Position numbers and translations under genes: made by a program
In this document: positions 26,696 to 35,804 of the stretch, piece after piece
Layout of the letters: the number at the start of each line of letters is the position of its first letter
Position numbering within the stretch: the stretch's first letter is position 1
NCBI RefSeq assembly: GCF_000731985.1
Contig: NZ_JNCS01000003.1
Coordinates: 248,001 to 312,000 of the forward strand
DNA length: 64,000 nt
Reading direction: 5' to 3'
Source: Natrinema altunense
GTDB taxonomy: Archaea; Halobacteriota; Halobacteria; Halobacteriales; Natrialbaceae
Notes under the pieces: generated by a model
Databases searched by the model: none
What the model saw: only the letters and a program-made list of their open reading frames with translations
Told to the model about the DNA's origin: nothing

Positions 26696-28924
26696 CTACT
26701 GGAATCCGATGCGGCTCCCGCGACGCCCCGTCGGATCGGGGCCGCTCGTGCCGCCCTGGAACTCCTCTTCGATCTGCTCGTAGTAGTCGAGGATATCGTC
26801 GGTGATCGTCGGCCGGACGTTCTCCATAGCCTGCCGGAAGTGACGCATCTCGACGATATCGGCTTCCTCGTCCTCGCGCAGGGCTTCGATCGCCGCCTCG
26901 CGGGCGATCGACTCGAGGTCGCTGCCGACGTAGCCGTCCGTGATCTCGGCGATCTCGCGCAGCGTGACGTCCGCGGCCAGCGGCGTGTTCTCGGTGTGGA
27001 TCTCGAGGATGCGTTCGCGGCCGTCGACGTCGGGTTCGCCGATCATGACGAGTCGATCGAAGCGCCCCGAGCGCAGTAGTGCGGGGTCGATCATGTCGGG
27101 CCGGTTGGTCGCGCCGATGACCATCACGTCGCCCATCTCCTCTAACCCGTCGAGTTCGGTCAGGAGCTGGTTGACGACCCGCTCGGAGACGTTCGAACCG
27201 GTTTCACCGCCCCGGCCCGGCGCGAGCGCGTCGAGTTCGTCGAAGAAGATCACCGTCGGCGAGACCTGGCGGGCCTTGCGGAAGGTCTGGCGGATGGCTT
27301 TCTCCGACTCGCCGACCCACTTGCTGAGGAGCTGCGGGCCGCGCACCGAGATGAAGTTCGCGTTGGTCTCGTTGGCGACGGCTTTCGCCATCAGCGTCTT
27401 CCCGGTCCCCGGCGGACCGTACAGCAACACCCCGGCCGGCGGATCGACGCCCAGCCGGTCGAACCGCTCGGGGCTCGAGAGGGGCCACTCGACGGATTCT
27501 TGGACCTGATCCTTGGCGTCCTGGAGTCCGCCGACGTCGTCCCACGAGATCTTCGGGAGTTCGACCAGGACTTCCCGCATCGCGCTCGGTTCGACCTCGT
27601 TGAGCGCGCCGCGGAAGTCCTCGCGTTTGACGATCATCCGGTCGATCAGGCTCGGCGGGATGTCCTCCTCGTCGAGATCGATTTCGGGGAGGTAGCGCCG
27701 GAGCGCCTTCATCGCGGCCTCCTTGGTGAGGCTCTCGATGTCGGCCCCGACGAAGCCGTGGGTCTCGTCGGCCAGGTGGCCCAGACTGACATCGTCCGAG
27801 AGGGGCATGCCGCGGGTGTGGATCTGGAGGATCTCCTCGCGGCCCGTCTCGTCGGGGACGCCGATCTCGATCTCGCGGTCGAAGCGGCCGGGGCGGCGCA
27901 GCGCCGGATCGACGCTGTCGACGCGGTTGGTCGCCGCGATGACGATGACCTGGCCCCGGGACTCGAGGCCGTCCATCATCGTCAGCAGCTGGGCGACGAC
28001 CCGACGCTCGACCTCGCCGGTGACGTCTTCGCGTTTCGGCGCGATGGAGTCGAGTTCGTCGATGAAGATGATCGACGGCGACTCCTCGGTGGCGTCTTCG
28101 AAGATCTCCCGGAGTTGCTGTTCGGACTCGCCGTAGTACTTCGAGATGATCTCCGGCCCGGCGATAGAGAAGAAACTGGCGGAGGTCTCGTTGGCGACCG
28201 CTTTGGCCAGCAGGGTCTTCCCGGTGCCCGGCGGCCCGTGGAGGAGCACGCCCTGTGGCGGCTCGATACCGAGCTTCTTGAAGATCTGCGGGTGTTTCAT
28301 CGGGAGTTCGACCATCTCCCTGACCCGCTGGATCTCGTTTTGGAGGCCCCCGATGTCCTCGTAGGTGATCCCACCACCGGTCTTCTCGAATCCCGAGATC
28401 GGCTCCTCGCGGAGTTCGACGTCAGTGTCCTCGGTGATGAGGACCACCCCCTCGGGCTCGGTCTCGACGGCGATCAGCGGGATCGCCTGGCCCGGCGACC
28501 GCATGAACGGATGGTTCGTCGAGGACATCACCGGGACGATGTCGCGACCGACGACCGGCCGCTTGAGGATCTGCCGTTTCACCATGCCGGCGGCGTCGGA
28601 ACCGAACTGGACCGACGCCTCCTCGGGCGGTGCGAGCACCAGTTTGTCGGCTTTCGTCGCTTCCGCCTTCCGGATGGTCACCCGTTCGCCGATACCGACG
28701 TCGGCGTTCTGACGGGTGAAGCCGTCGATACGGACGGTGTCCGTGTTCCAGTCCTGCCGGTCTGCACGCCAGACTTTCGCGGCAGTCGTATCTGCACCCT
28801 CGATCTCGATGATGTCGCCCGGACTCAGCTTCAGATGCAACAGCGTGTCCGGGTCGAGTCGGGCGATACCACGACCCGAGTCGTTCGGGTACGCCTTCGC
28901 AACCTCCAGTTGAACTTCGTTCAT
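26696..28924 (-). CDS. Cdc48/VCP-family AAA ATPase (canonical copy)
   Basis: 742 residues. N-domain [20 protein letters not shown] to about 185, D1 Walker A GPPGTGKT at about 230-237 with FIDELD Walker B, D2 Walker A GPPGTGKT near 503 with FFDELD. D1 second-region motif LRRPGRFD is normal. A short C-terminal tail ([18 protein letters not shown]) follows D2. This is the standard archaeal Cdc48 hexameric unfoldase. The gene converges on the paralogue at 24182 across a 279-bp gap that shows nothing else. Confidence 0.94.
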   Translation of the reverse strand: MNEVQLEVAKAYPNDSGRGIARLDPDTLLHLKLSPGDIIEIEGADTTAAKVWRADRQDWNTDTVRIDGFTRQNADVGIGERVTIRKAEATKADKLVLAPPEEASVQFGSDAAGMVKRQILKRPVVGRDIVPVMSSTNHPFMRSPGQAIPLIAVETEPEGVVLITEDTDVELREEPISGFEKTGGGITYEDIGGLQNEIQRVREMVELPMKHPQIFKKLGIEPPQGVLLHGPPGTGKTLLAKAVANETSASFFSIAGPEIISKYYGESEQQLREIFEDATEESPSIIFIDELDSIAPKREDVTGEVERRVVAQLLTMMDGLESRGQVIVIAATNRVDSVDPALRRPGRFDREIEIGVPDETGREEILQIHTRGMPLSDDVSLGHLADETHGFVGADIESLTKEAAMKALRRYLPEIDLDEEDIPPSLIDRMIVKREDFRGALNEVEPSAMREVLVELPKISWDDVGGLQDAKDQVQESVEWPLSSPERFDRLGVDPPAGVLLYGPPGTGKTLMAKAVANETNANFISVRGPQLLSKWVGESEKAIRQTFRKARQVSPTVIFFDELDALAPGRGGETGSNVSERVVNQLLTELDGLEEMGDVMVIGATNRPDMIDPALLRSGRFDRLVMIGEPDVDGRERILEIHTENTPLAADVTLREIAEITDGYVGSDLESIAREAAIEALREDEEADIVEMRHFRQAMENVRPTITDDILDYYEQIEEEFQGGTSGPDPTGRRGSRIGFQ

Positions 28925-29134
28925 ATTTTAGGGACGGCGATGTCAATGACTCCGATTCGTGCGCGGATAGGTTTTTTGCTAGTGTGAGTCATTTCCTGTG
29001 CTAGTAGCTATCACACACAGATAGGGCCGGACGTTACAAAGATGTACCGGCCTCGGTTGGTTTTGGCCCTATCGCGTCGTCCGGATGCAAACGGTGAGAG
29101 ATGGCTCTTTGCGTCTTCCGGCCCGAGAACGGAC

Positions 29135-29340
29135 ATGCGAACCCTCGTTTTCGACGGCCGAATGGGTGCCAGCGGCGACATGATCCTCGCCACGCTCCTC
29201 GACGCCGGTGCCGACCCCGCTGCCCTCGAGCCGGCGGTCGAACGCGACGCGCTCGCGATCCTCGAGCGGGCGGAAGCAGCCGTCGAGCGCGGCCCTCGCT
29301 ACCCGTCTCGATCGGCGGTCGAAAAAGCGATATCGCGATG
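29135..29340 (+). pseudogene. larC: larC remnant (nickel insertion protein fragment)
   Basis: The start MRTLVFDGRMGASGDMILAT, then LLDAGADPAALEPAVE, is the conserved N-terminus of LarC (nickel pincer cofactor protein). After about 37 residues it jumps to DALAILERAEAAVERG, which resembles LarC's later DALAIFE...EAEAAVHG segment, then loses all similarity. Full LarC has over 400 residues; here the frame runs into the convergent secreted-protein gene. So this is an internally deleted and truncated relic. Confidence 0.7.
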
Positions 29341-29350
29341 GGGAGGCTCC

Positions 29351-29962
29351 TCAGCCGAGGAGGAGTCCGACCAGATCGGCAATCGCGGACGACGTCTGGG
29401 TGTCAGAGTCGGTCGTCGAGTCGACGATCTCGTCGACGGCCTCGTCGATCGTCCCGTTGTCGGGGACCTCGTCGTCGCCATCGGTTTCCTCACCGTCGTC
29501 GGCGTTGTCGTCTTCGCCGTCCTCGCCATTGCCGTCCTCGCCATCGTCGTCATCGGCGAAGTCACAGGCAGTCGCCGTGCCGGTGAACGGATAGGTGGAC
29601 GAGTCGACCGCGTAGTCGCACGTCTCACCGCCGGCGTTGACGCGGACTAGATCCGGGTGGTCGCTGCCGACGTACCCTTCGTACGTCCACTCGACTTCGA
29701 CCGGGCCGTCGTCGGTGTACTCCGTGGCGGTCAGGGAGACGTCGTCGTTGCCGTCCAGTTTTTCGATCACGAACTCGTCGCCGGTCCACGTCGCCTTGGC
29801 GAACTGCTCGAGATCGCCGTCGTCGTTGTAAAACGTGATGGAGTCGATCGCTTCCGCTTCGGTGTCTTCGTTCTCGCCTGCGGTTGCCGTGCCGGCAACA
29901 CCTGCAACCACCAGGCTCCCGACGAGGGCGACTGTCAACAGTGCGGTGAATATCCGTTTCAT
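29351..29962 (-). CDS. Short secreted protein, member 1 of the local paralogue family
   Basis: 203 residues from ATG 29962 (the frame extends 22 codons upstream without sense). Signal peptide MKRIFTALLTVALVGSLVVAG, cleaved near TATAGE. A domain of about 100 residues follows (IDSITFYNDDGDLEQFAK ... GETCDYAV ... TGTATACD), with two Cys that may pair. It is shared with the 31620 paralogue (IETIRF ... GQTCSFTV ... TGTVTACT). Then an Asp/Glu/Gly linker and a C-terminus SDTQTSSAIADLVGLLLG, like NTQSANADAFSGDLASIIAG of that paralogue. No anchor seen. The leader and promoter block is shared with two other genes (see 30103). Function unknown. Confidence 0.75.
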   Translation of the reverse strand: MKRIFTALLTVALVGSLVVAGVAGTATAGENEDTEAEAIDSITFYNDDGDLEQFAKATWTGDEFVIEKLDGNDDVSLTATEYTDDGPVEVEWTYEGYVGSDHPDLVRVNAGGETCDYAVDSSTYPFTGTATACDFADDDDGEDGNGEDGEDDNADDGEETDGDDEVPDNGTIDEAVDEIVDSTTDSDTQTSSAIADLVGLLLG

Positions 29963-30102
29963 AGTGTGTTGAAGTTCGGGTGATCGCACACGTACTCGAA
30001 CACTGCCCGAGGGGACACGGGTCGTCACGGCTCACCGCGTCGCACGTCGGCCGTGACTCGCTTTTCCATGCAGATCACCCGTCGAAATCGACCGTGTACG
30101 GC

Positions 30103-30165
30103 CATATGAAGGCGAAACACCGTTCAAACTGATAGTCGATATCTAAATTGTGCGGGTTACAGGAC
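30103..30165 (-). promoter_or_regulatory. Shared promoter/leader block, copy A
   Basis: On the minus strand the block reads GAACGGTGTTTCG then CCTTCATATGG, about 141 nt before the ATG at 29962. Copies B (32575) and C (33516) have the same core at similar distance. Upstream sequence (plus side TAGTCGATATCTAAATTGTG) also matches B. TTCATATG may act as a TATA element with CGCC as BRE-like sequence. Confidence 0.55.
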
Positions 30166-30973
30166 TGTATGAAATAGACGACACTAAATCGTTTCAACGT
30201 GTACGAATCGGTATTGTAGAACGGAGTTAGGGGACTGATATACCGCTGCTTCCGAATTACAGCGCTCGTATCAGCTTTGACGATCATATCACGAATGTCA
30301 TAATTCAGGAAGACGGAGAGCGAGTCGGTCGCTTGCCAGTCGGATGGTCACCGATGGAACGAACACGCAACCCCGGCGACGGTCGTCGTTATCACGGTTT
30401 TCGACCGATTCGAAGCGAGGACTCGAGACGCGACTCGTCGTCTCGGCGTCGCCGTCGGGACCCGTCGGTCGATCGCGGCGACCCGAACGCCGACTCACTC
30501 CCCGTAGTCCCTAACCACGACCTTCCGTTTCATCGTCCGGTCTCTGCCCCGGTCGATCCGATAGCGTACTGGGCTCTCGGTGTGCCTACCGACGGCCGCG
30601 ACCGGTCGGTAGGAGCGACCGCCTCGAGTGTCCCGGCGGCCGGGCTGGGGCCACCATCGCTCCGAGTCGTGGTCTCGGCATCACCGAATCGCTCTGTACA
30701 GGGGGTCTACGAATCACACCCGACTGGTGGCATGCGGTGGCGCGCGCTGTCGGCTGCTGTTTCCGCCGTGGGTGACGGTGTGGCGATCGGAAACGGCTGG
30801 ACTCGAGGCCCGTTTGCGAACCGACCGGCCGATCGTGTCGACGGGGCGGTGTCGACAGTAGGGTGCGTCGACGGAGTGGTGGTGGTGTCGACAGCAGGGT
30901 GGTGTGGTCGTGCGTTCGACTCGCGACGCCGACCGGTCGGCTGACCGCCGGGGCTCGAGCGCCGAGCCCCGAG
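30166..30973. other. About 800 bp with no supported gene
   Basis: Open frames on both strands translate into Arg/Ser/Pro-rich sequence with no family resemblance. Around 30846-30905 there is an imperfect repeat of GGTGTCGACAGYAGGGTG. The stretch may be decayed DNA or hold an unrecognised RNA. Confidence 0.5.
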
Positions 30974-31192
30974 TTACTCGTCGTCCTCGCACCCGGTCTC
31001 GCGGTGGCCGCCGCTATCGCGCTCGCGGTGAACCAGCCCGGGTGCGACCGAACAGCCACAGGGCTCGACGACGCCGGTATGGGGTCCGGTCGACGTCAGC
31101 GCGGTAATGGGCTGGCCGCAACTGGGACACGAGAGCAGCGCCGAGTCGTCCACTCGCCGCTCATCACCATCCGTCGGCTCCTCGCTACACAT
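30974..31192 (-). CDS. Small CPxCG zinc-binding protein
   Basis: 72 residues. Core: LLSCPSCGQPITALTSTGPH, then TGVVEPCGCSVAP. CPSCG and PCGC give four Cys for one zinc ribbon, a form widespread among haloarchaeal mini-proteins. Acidic N- and C-terminal tails. The surrounding DNA has no other coding sense, which favours this frame. Role unknown; such proteins are thought to act in regulation. Confidence 0.7.
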   Translation of the reverse strand: MCSEEPTDGDERRVDDSALLSCPSCGQPITALTSTGPHTGVVEPCGCSVAPGLVHRERDSGGHRETGCEDDE

Positions 31193-31293
31193 CGCGATCG
31201 TACCTCCCGGTCGAGAGCGGCGTCGACACTAGTCGCGTCGGGCGATTCTGTCGTCGTGCGGGACGTTTATATCCCGGTAGAATCAACGTAATC

Positions 31294-31368
31294 ATGGCAA
31301 CCGAATCCGGCCGTGGATTTGGAAGCCACGTCTCGGGTGACCTGACCACCCGGGGCATTTCGATATAG
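31294..31368 (+). CDS. Possible 24-residue leaderless micro-ORF
   Basis: ATG at 31294 follows TTTATAT (31265-31271) at the exact distance for a leaderless haloarchaeal transcript. The frame encodes MATESGRGFGSHVSGDLTTR plus GISI and ends TAG. No family recognised. It could be a micro-protein or the head of a deleted gene; the 250 bp that follow hold nothing else. Confidence 0.3.
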   Translation: MATESGRGFGSHVSGDLTTRGISI

Positions 31369-31619
31369 CCCCCTTGCCGCTGGAGACCGGCTTCCGGTTT
31401 TCGGTTTGATGTGTTGTCACTTATATCTACTGTTAACAAGCCGTAAGGATACCGCCTCGAGCGGCGGGGCTCGATGCGACTCCGCGAACGCGAGCGTGAA
31501 ATCCGCCGTCGCCGTCACTCTGCCTCGAGTCGGGCCGGTCGCGTGGTCGATACGGTCGCGTAGTCGACTCGAGCACGGCGCAAAAAAGCGAAGGTGGAAT
31601 CGTCCGGACAGCGACCGTC

Positions 31620-32411
31620 TCAGCCGGCGATGATCGAGGCCAGGTCGCCACTGAAGGCGTCCGCGTTGGCGCTCTGCGTGTTCGAGTTCGACGCGTTAGC
31701 GTTCTGCTCGACTAGCTGGTTGACAGTTTGATCACCGGTGGAGTCTTCGATATTGTCGCCGTTGTCACCGTTGTCGCCGTTGTCGCCACCATCGTCAGTG
31801 GTACACGCGGTCACTGTTCCGGTAGTGGGGAAGGTAGGCGGCGACCCAAGGTCGGGGACGGTGAAGGAACAGGTCTGGCCATCCGACGTGACGATTGCAG
31901 TGTCAGGGGCTTGTCCGGGTGGGAGTCCGTCGTTGAGGGAGTACTCGGCTGCGATCGGCTCATCCTCATCGTTGAACGAAGTCGCCTCAACGGTGATATC
32001 TCCTTCTTCAACCGACTGGAGGGACGCGACAAGGACGAACTCTTCATTGTCACTATCCCATTCGAACACAGCAACTGGGTTTGGTCCCTCTGATTGGGTG
32101 AACCTGATGGTTTCAATACTGCCTTGCATGTCGCCGTCAGTCCCATCATCGCCATCGTCCATGACGTCGTCGAGGTCGACGTCGACCCCGATCGAGTCCT
32201 GATCGGCGAACTGGCTGGCGTTCTGCTCGATCACGTTCGTCTGCGATACGCTTTGGGACTGACTGACGCTCGAGAACGACGCTCGATCGTCGCTGCTGTC
32301 GTCGTCATCGTGGTGATGGTCGCCACCTGCGGCAGCCATTCCTGCAAAGCCCACGAAGGCCATGCTTCCGACGAGAGCGAGCGTCATCAGTACCGTTATT
32401 GTCCTTTTCAT
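31620..32411 (-). CDS. Secreted Q/N-rich protein, member 2 of the local paralogue family
   Basis: 263 residues from ATG 32411. Signal peptide MKRTITVLMTLALVGSMAFV, cleaved near MAAAGG, then a His/Asp tract (GDHHHDDDDSSDD). A Q/N unit follows: SQSQSVSQTNVIEQNASQFA. The middle domain (IETIRFTQSEGPNP to TGTVTACTTDD) is homologous to the 29351 protein and keeps the two Cys. It ends with an acidic GDN linker and a second Q/N unit, TGDQTVNQLVEQNANASNSN. The Q/N units resemble the repeats of the 34073 protein. Likely extracellular; no membrane anchor. Confidence 0.75.
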   Translation of the reverse strand: MKRTITVLMTLALVGSMAFVGFAGMAAAGGDHHHDDDDSSDDRASFSSVSQSQSVSQTNVIEQNASQFADQDSIGVDVDLDDVMDDGDDGTDGDMQGSIETIRFTQSEGPNPVAVFEWDSDNEEFVLVASLQSVEEGDITVEATSFNDEDEPIAAEYSLNDGLPPGQAPDTAIVTSDGQTCSFTVPDLGSPPTFPTTGTVTACTTDDGGDNGDNGDNGDNIEDSTGDQTVNQLVEQNANASNSNTQSANADAFSGDLASIIAG

Positions 32412-32574
32412 AGTTTGGTAGATCTCTGGTTGTCCGGGTGGGCACACACGGGCCATGCGGGATTTCCGATAGGACACTGGCCATCGAAACACACGACACC
32501 GCGTACCGACCGCGTCTCGATTTTCTCCCACATTGTCGTGGTGCCTCGCCCGGTCAGACCGGACCATAGCAGCC

Positions 32575-32640
32575 CATATGAAGGCAAATCACTGTTCACA
32601 GTACTATCCGATTCCTACATTGTACAGGTCAGTATATCAT
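32575..32640 (-). promoter_or_regulatory. Shared promoter/leader block, copy B
   Basis: Minus-strand core TGAACAGTGATTTG then CCTTCATATGG, 164 nt before the ATG at 32411. The adjacent upstream part (plus TATCCGATTCCTACATTGTA) aligns with copy A (TAGTCGATATCTAAATTGTG). Leaders of all three genes also share CGTGTGxGxxCACCCGGA-like sequence shortly before the ATG. Confidence 0.55.
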
Positions 32641-32930
32641 CTAAAATTACAGAATAGCATCGCCACTTGTATTTCGAGCGGAGAATAGTGTTTGTGATCC
32701 ATCATAGTGCTTCGAACGGTAGTAGAAACCGATACAGATGGCGACTCGAACCGCCGGCTGCTGGCATCGAAATCAGGGCAACACTATCGATCGCTATTCG
32801 ACTGCTACAGACGGCCTCCTCGCGAGTCGACTCGGAGTCGGAGACTCGAGATCTGTCGGTCGACGGAGTTCGTTTTCCAGTCCACTTCGATAAAAAAGTA
32901 CTATCGCGAACCGAGCGGTGAGACTCCTCT

Positions 32931-33383
32931 TTAGAAGTCGTAGTTAACAGCGGACGCACTACCGGTCTGTGAGTTCGTGTTCGACGCTTCGGCCGTCTGG
33001 CTGATGTTCTGCTCTATCGTCTGGTCACCAGTAGTGCCGATCTCGAGGTTGAACCCATCGCCGTTTTCCATACCGTTGCTGCTATCGGCCAAACCCTGAC
33101 TTGTGGCCTGCCGATCGAAGATCGGGAACTCGTTGTCTTCGTTGAAGCTCTCGCTGATCTCGACTCCGAGTCCAGTAGCCTCCTGATCGGCAGTCTGGTT
33201 GGCGTCTTGGTCGATGTTGTTAACCTGAGAGACCTCTTGATTCTGGAGGACGGCTGCCGCTGCGACTTGATCGTCGTCCGACGCAACGGATGTACCGCCG
33301 GCTGCTGCTGTTCCGGCAAAACCAACCATCAGCAGGCTGGCGGCGAGTACGAGCGTCAGGATCGTGTTTCGTGTCACCTTCAT
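32931..33383 (-). CDS. Secreted Q/N-rich protein, member 3 of the local paralogue family
   Basis: 150 residues from ATG 33383. Signal peptide MKVTRNTILTLVLAASLLMV, cleaved near TAAAGG. It has the two Q/N units of member 2 (AVLQNQEVSQVNNIDQDANQ and TGDQTIEQNISQTAEASNTN) but lacks the Cys domain, with only a 40-residue spacer between. It ends GSASAVNYDF. This may be the minimal form of the family: two amyloid-like units joined by a linker. No anchor seen. Confidence 0.72.
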   Translation of the reverse strand: MKVTRNTILTLVLAASLLMVGFAGTAAAGGTSVASDDDQVAAAAVLQNQEVSQVNNIDQDANQTADQEATGLGVEISESFNEDNEFPIFDRQATSQGLADSSNGMENGDGFNLEIGTTGDQTIEQNISQTAEASNTNSQTGSASAVNYDF

Positions 33384-33515
33384 AGTTTCAATCTTTCCGG
33401 GAGACACGAACGCTATCGAGTCGGCATGCGACGGATAGCTGCCGCTCGTCGGATGTAACCGCCGTTAGCCTCCCGTTTGCTGCGTGTCTCCCGACTAAGG
33501 CACACTTCGGAGATT

Positions 33516-33596
33516 CATATGAAGACAGGGCACGGTTTCGCTCCATAGTAGCGGTTGACCGTACCGTTTCAATTCCTATCTCGAATTGACCGATCG
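33516..33596 (-). promoter_or_regulatory. Shared promoter/leader block, copy C
   Basis: Minus-strand core GCGAAACCGTGCCCTG then TCTTCATATGA, 133 nt before the ATG at 33383. It is the most diverged of the three, with an insertion upstream, but still has CACGGTT and TAGGAATTG-like segments. The remainder of the 33384-34072 gap (about 690 bp) shows no gene, only AT-rich promoter-like sequence near 33980-34000 for the rightward gene. Confidence 0.5.
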
Positions 33597-34072
33597 TTTC
33601 AGCGTAGACTCGAGGCTCGAGACTATCGATCGCGTATGGCGTCCGTACCGATCCGAAGCTGGGCCGCACCGATCCCACGGAAGAGGGGATTCCAGCTTGA
33701 GACGGGATTTTCCGCCGGTACACCCGATTTCTTGCCGATTCTAACCCAAACTTTCCGCTCCGTAACAGCTACTCGAGTTACCGATCAAATACTCTGACAG
33801 TCCCGGCGTCACAATGGTCCTGTAGAAGCGATGCTTCGGGGGTTTCGATCGTCTTTGGGGCCTCTGTGGGACCGAGCTGGGCTCAGAGAGTAATCCGGCG
33901 GTCGCGTTTCGAACCATTCTCGAGACCGATCGCGTAAGGACTCCCTTCAGTTCGGTATCAGCCTTCTTCCCCGCAGAAATATACAGATAACAAAGTCTGT
34001 AATCGGGATAGAAGGGTTTGCGACGCACAGACCTAGCAAGAAATCACAATCAAAACACAAATCAAACGATCA

Positions 34073-35644
34073 ATGAGAAACAAGACAACGAGACGCTCAC
34101 GAACTACGACACTCCTTATGGCCTGTATGGTCGCCTTGTCCATGATCGCGGCCGGTGTACCGATGGCAGCTGCAGGGGGCGACGGCGACTTCGAGAACGG
34201 AACGGTCCACGCACTCGAGCAGGGGGAGGAGTTGTACCTAGTATTCGGGGCGGATCTCGGCGACCAGTCGCTCGAAGAGTATATCGACGAGCACGCGAAG
34301 GAGTCGGCCGACTCCTCGGCTGAAGTCATCCAGTACCAGGATGTCGATCAGGTCAACATCAACGAGCAAGGCTCTGCGGTGTCGATCGCGATCGACGGCG
34401 GCGAGGCAACCGCCATCCAGGAAGCCAACCAGGAGAACGATAACGTCCAGAGCGGCGAGGCGATCACCGAGAGCGGCAAGGTAGAGACCGCGACGACTCA
34501 GTTCGAGAACGTCGGCGACGTCAACCTCATTATCGGCAACGGCGGCGACCAGCAGTTCGATGGCTGGGGAGTCAAGGACAAGAAGGGCGACGACGAGACG
34601 ATCACACAGGAAGCGGTCGCCGGCGTCGCTCAGTCCCAGACGGTCGGGCAGATCAACTACAACAACCAGAGTACCGCCTTCGCCTTCGCGATGAACGACA
34701 GCGATGCGACCGCGCTCCAGCAGTCCTACCAGCGAAACGAGAACCTTCAGGAGGGGATGGCCAACGCATCGAACGTCTACCTCGGTGACGGCAAGGTCGG
34801 GCACAAGAAAGACAAGTCGGGCGACCACGGCGCTGGCTCGAGTACGGGCCAGGACGCCGACGCGCTGCTCGAGCAGTCACAGGACGTCGTCCAGGAGAAC
34901 GTCAACGAACAGGGCGGTGCGGTCGCCATCGCCATCGGCGAGAACAGTACCGCCACGGCGATCCAGTTCACCGATCAGAGCAACCTCAACGAACAGATCG
35001 GGAGCGCCGACGCCTCGAACCTGATGGCGACGGCCACCGGAATGAACGTCGCGACCGCGGGCAATGTCAGCGGTGACATCCTCTCGACCGAGACCCAAGT
35101 CAGCGAACCGGACAAGGAGGACAAGAAAGACGGGATCGACGGCGAGCAGGTCGCGACCGCCGGCGTCGCCCAGGAGCAGGAGGTCGAACAGCGGAACATC
35201 AACCTGCAAAACACCGCACTAGCCATCGCACAGAACGGTAGCGAATCCACCGCGGTTCAGCTGGCCTACCAGCAAAACTACAACGCACAGGTCGGCTACG
35301 CCGACGCCATCAACGTCTACGCGAGCCCCGGCTACGTCACCGACGACGTTACCCGGACCTCGAGTACGACCGTGACGGTCGACGGCAACGCGGGCGAGGC
35401 TATCCCCGGTGCGTCGTACGACTACGCCGGGACCGCGAACCAGACGAACGACGCCGAGCAGACCGCGAGCGCGGCAGTCGAGCAGAGCCAACTCATCACA
35501 CAGGAGAACCTCAACGAGCAACACGCCGCCGTCGCGGTCGCCGAAGACGGCGGCAGTGCCGGGAGCTCACAGATCAGCCTTCAGGAGAACGAGAACGTCC
35601 AGCTCACGTCCGTCGCCTCGACGAACGTCTGGGCCGGCGCGTAA
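34073..35644 (+). CDS. Large secreted protein of five Q/N-rich repeats (candidate beta-solenoid/amyloid)
   Basis: 523 residues. A basic N-terminus and hydrophobic core (TTTLLMACMVALSMIAAGVP) end at MAAAGG: signal peptide. After a short acidic segment come five repeats starting near residues 85, 182, 262, 361 and 464. Each holds a core like VAQSQTVGQINYNNQSTAFA, a small acidic turn, then ATAIQ-type strand and Q-x-N-x-N-x-Q. Cores are separated by hydrophilic spacers of 35-60 residues. Alternating Q/N and small hydrophobics resemble curlin repeats (S-x5-QxGxxNxAx3Q). No anchor or Cys. It ends TSVASTNVWAGA. I infer a self-assembling extracellular fibre or scaffold; not proven. Confidence 0.75.
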   Translation: MRNKTTRRSRTTTLLMACMVALSMIAAGVPMAAAGGDGDFENGTVHALEQGEELYLVFGADLGDQSLEEYIDEHAKESADSSAEVIQYQDVDQVNINEQGSAVSIAIDGGEATAIQEANQENDNVQSGEAITESGKVETATTQFENVGDVNLIIGNGGDQQFDGWGVKDKKGDDETITQEAVAGVAQSQTVGQINYNNQSTAFAFAMNDSDATALQQSYQRNENLQEGMANASNVYLGDGKVGHKKDKSGDHGAGSSTGQDADALLEQSQDVVQENVNEQGGAVAIAIGENSTATAIQFTDQSNLNEQIGSADASNLMATATGMNVATAGNVSGDILSTETQVSEPDKEDKKDGIDGEQVATAGVAQEQEVEQRNINLQNTALAIAQNGSESTAVQLAYQQNYNAQVGYADAINVYASPGYVTDDVTRTSSTTVTVDGNAGEAIPGASYDYAGTANQTNDAEQTASAAVEQSQLITQENLNEQHAAVAVAEDGGSAGSSQISLQENENVQLTSVASTNVWAGA

Positions 35645-35804
35645 CTCATCACAGTGTGTCACACGGCCGACGTTCGGCCGCAGTGACCGACAGCTTTCGT
35701 TTCTTTCGAACCCACCGCGACCCCATCGGAGCGGCGCGTCCCGTCGTCCCCGACGGACGCGAGTGCGGCCTCGAGAACGGCCGCGCAGCCGGTACGGGAG
35801 CCGA

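Noticed and set aside
30333-30944. Plus-strand 203-codon frame
   Set aside because: Arg/Ser/Pro-biased sequence with no ordered motif, GC-driven; overlaps the promoter side of the neighbouring region.
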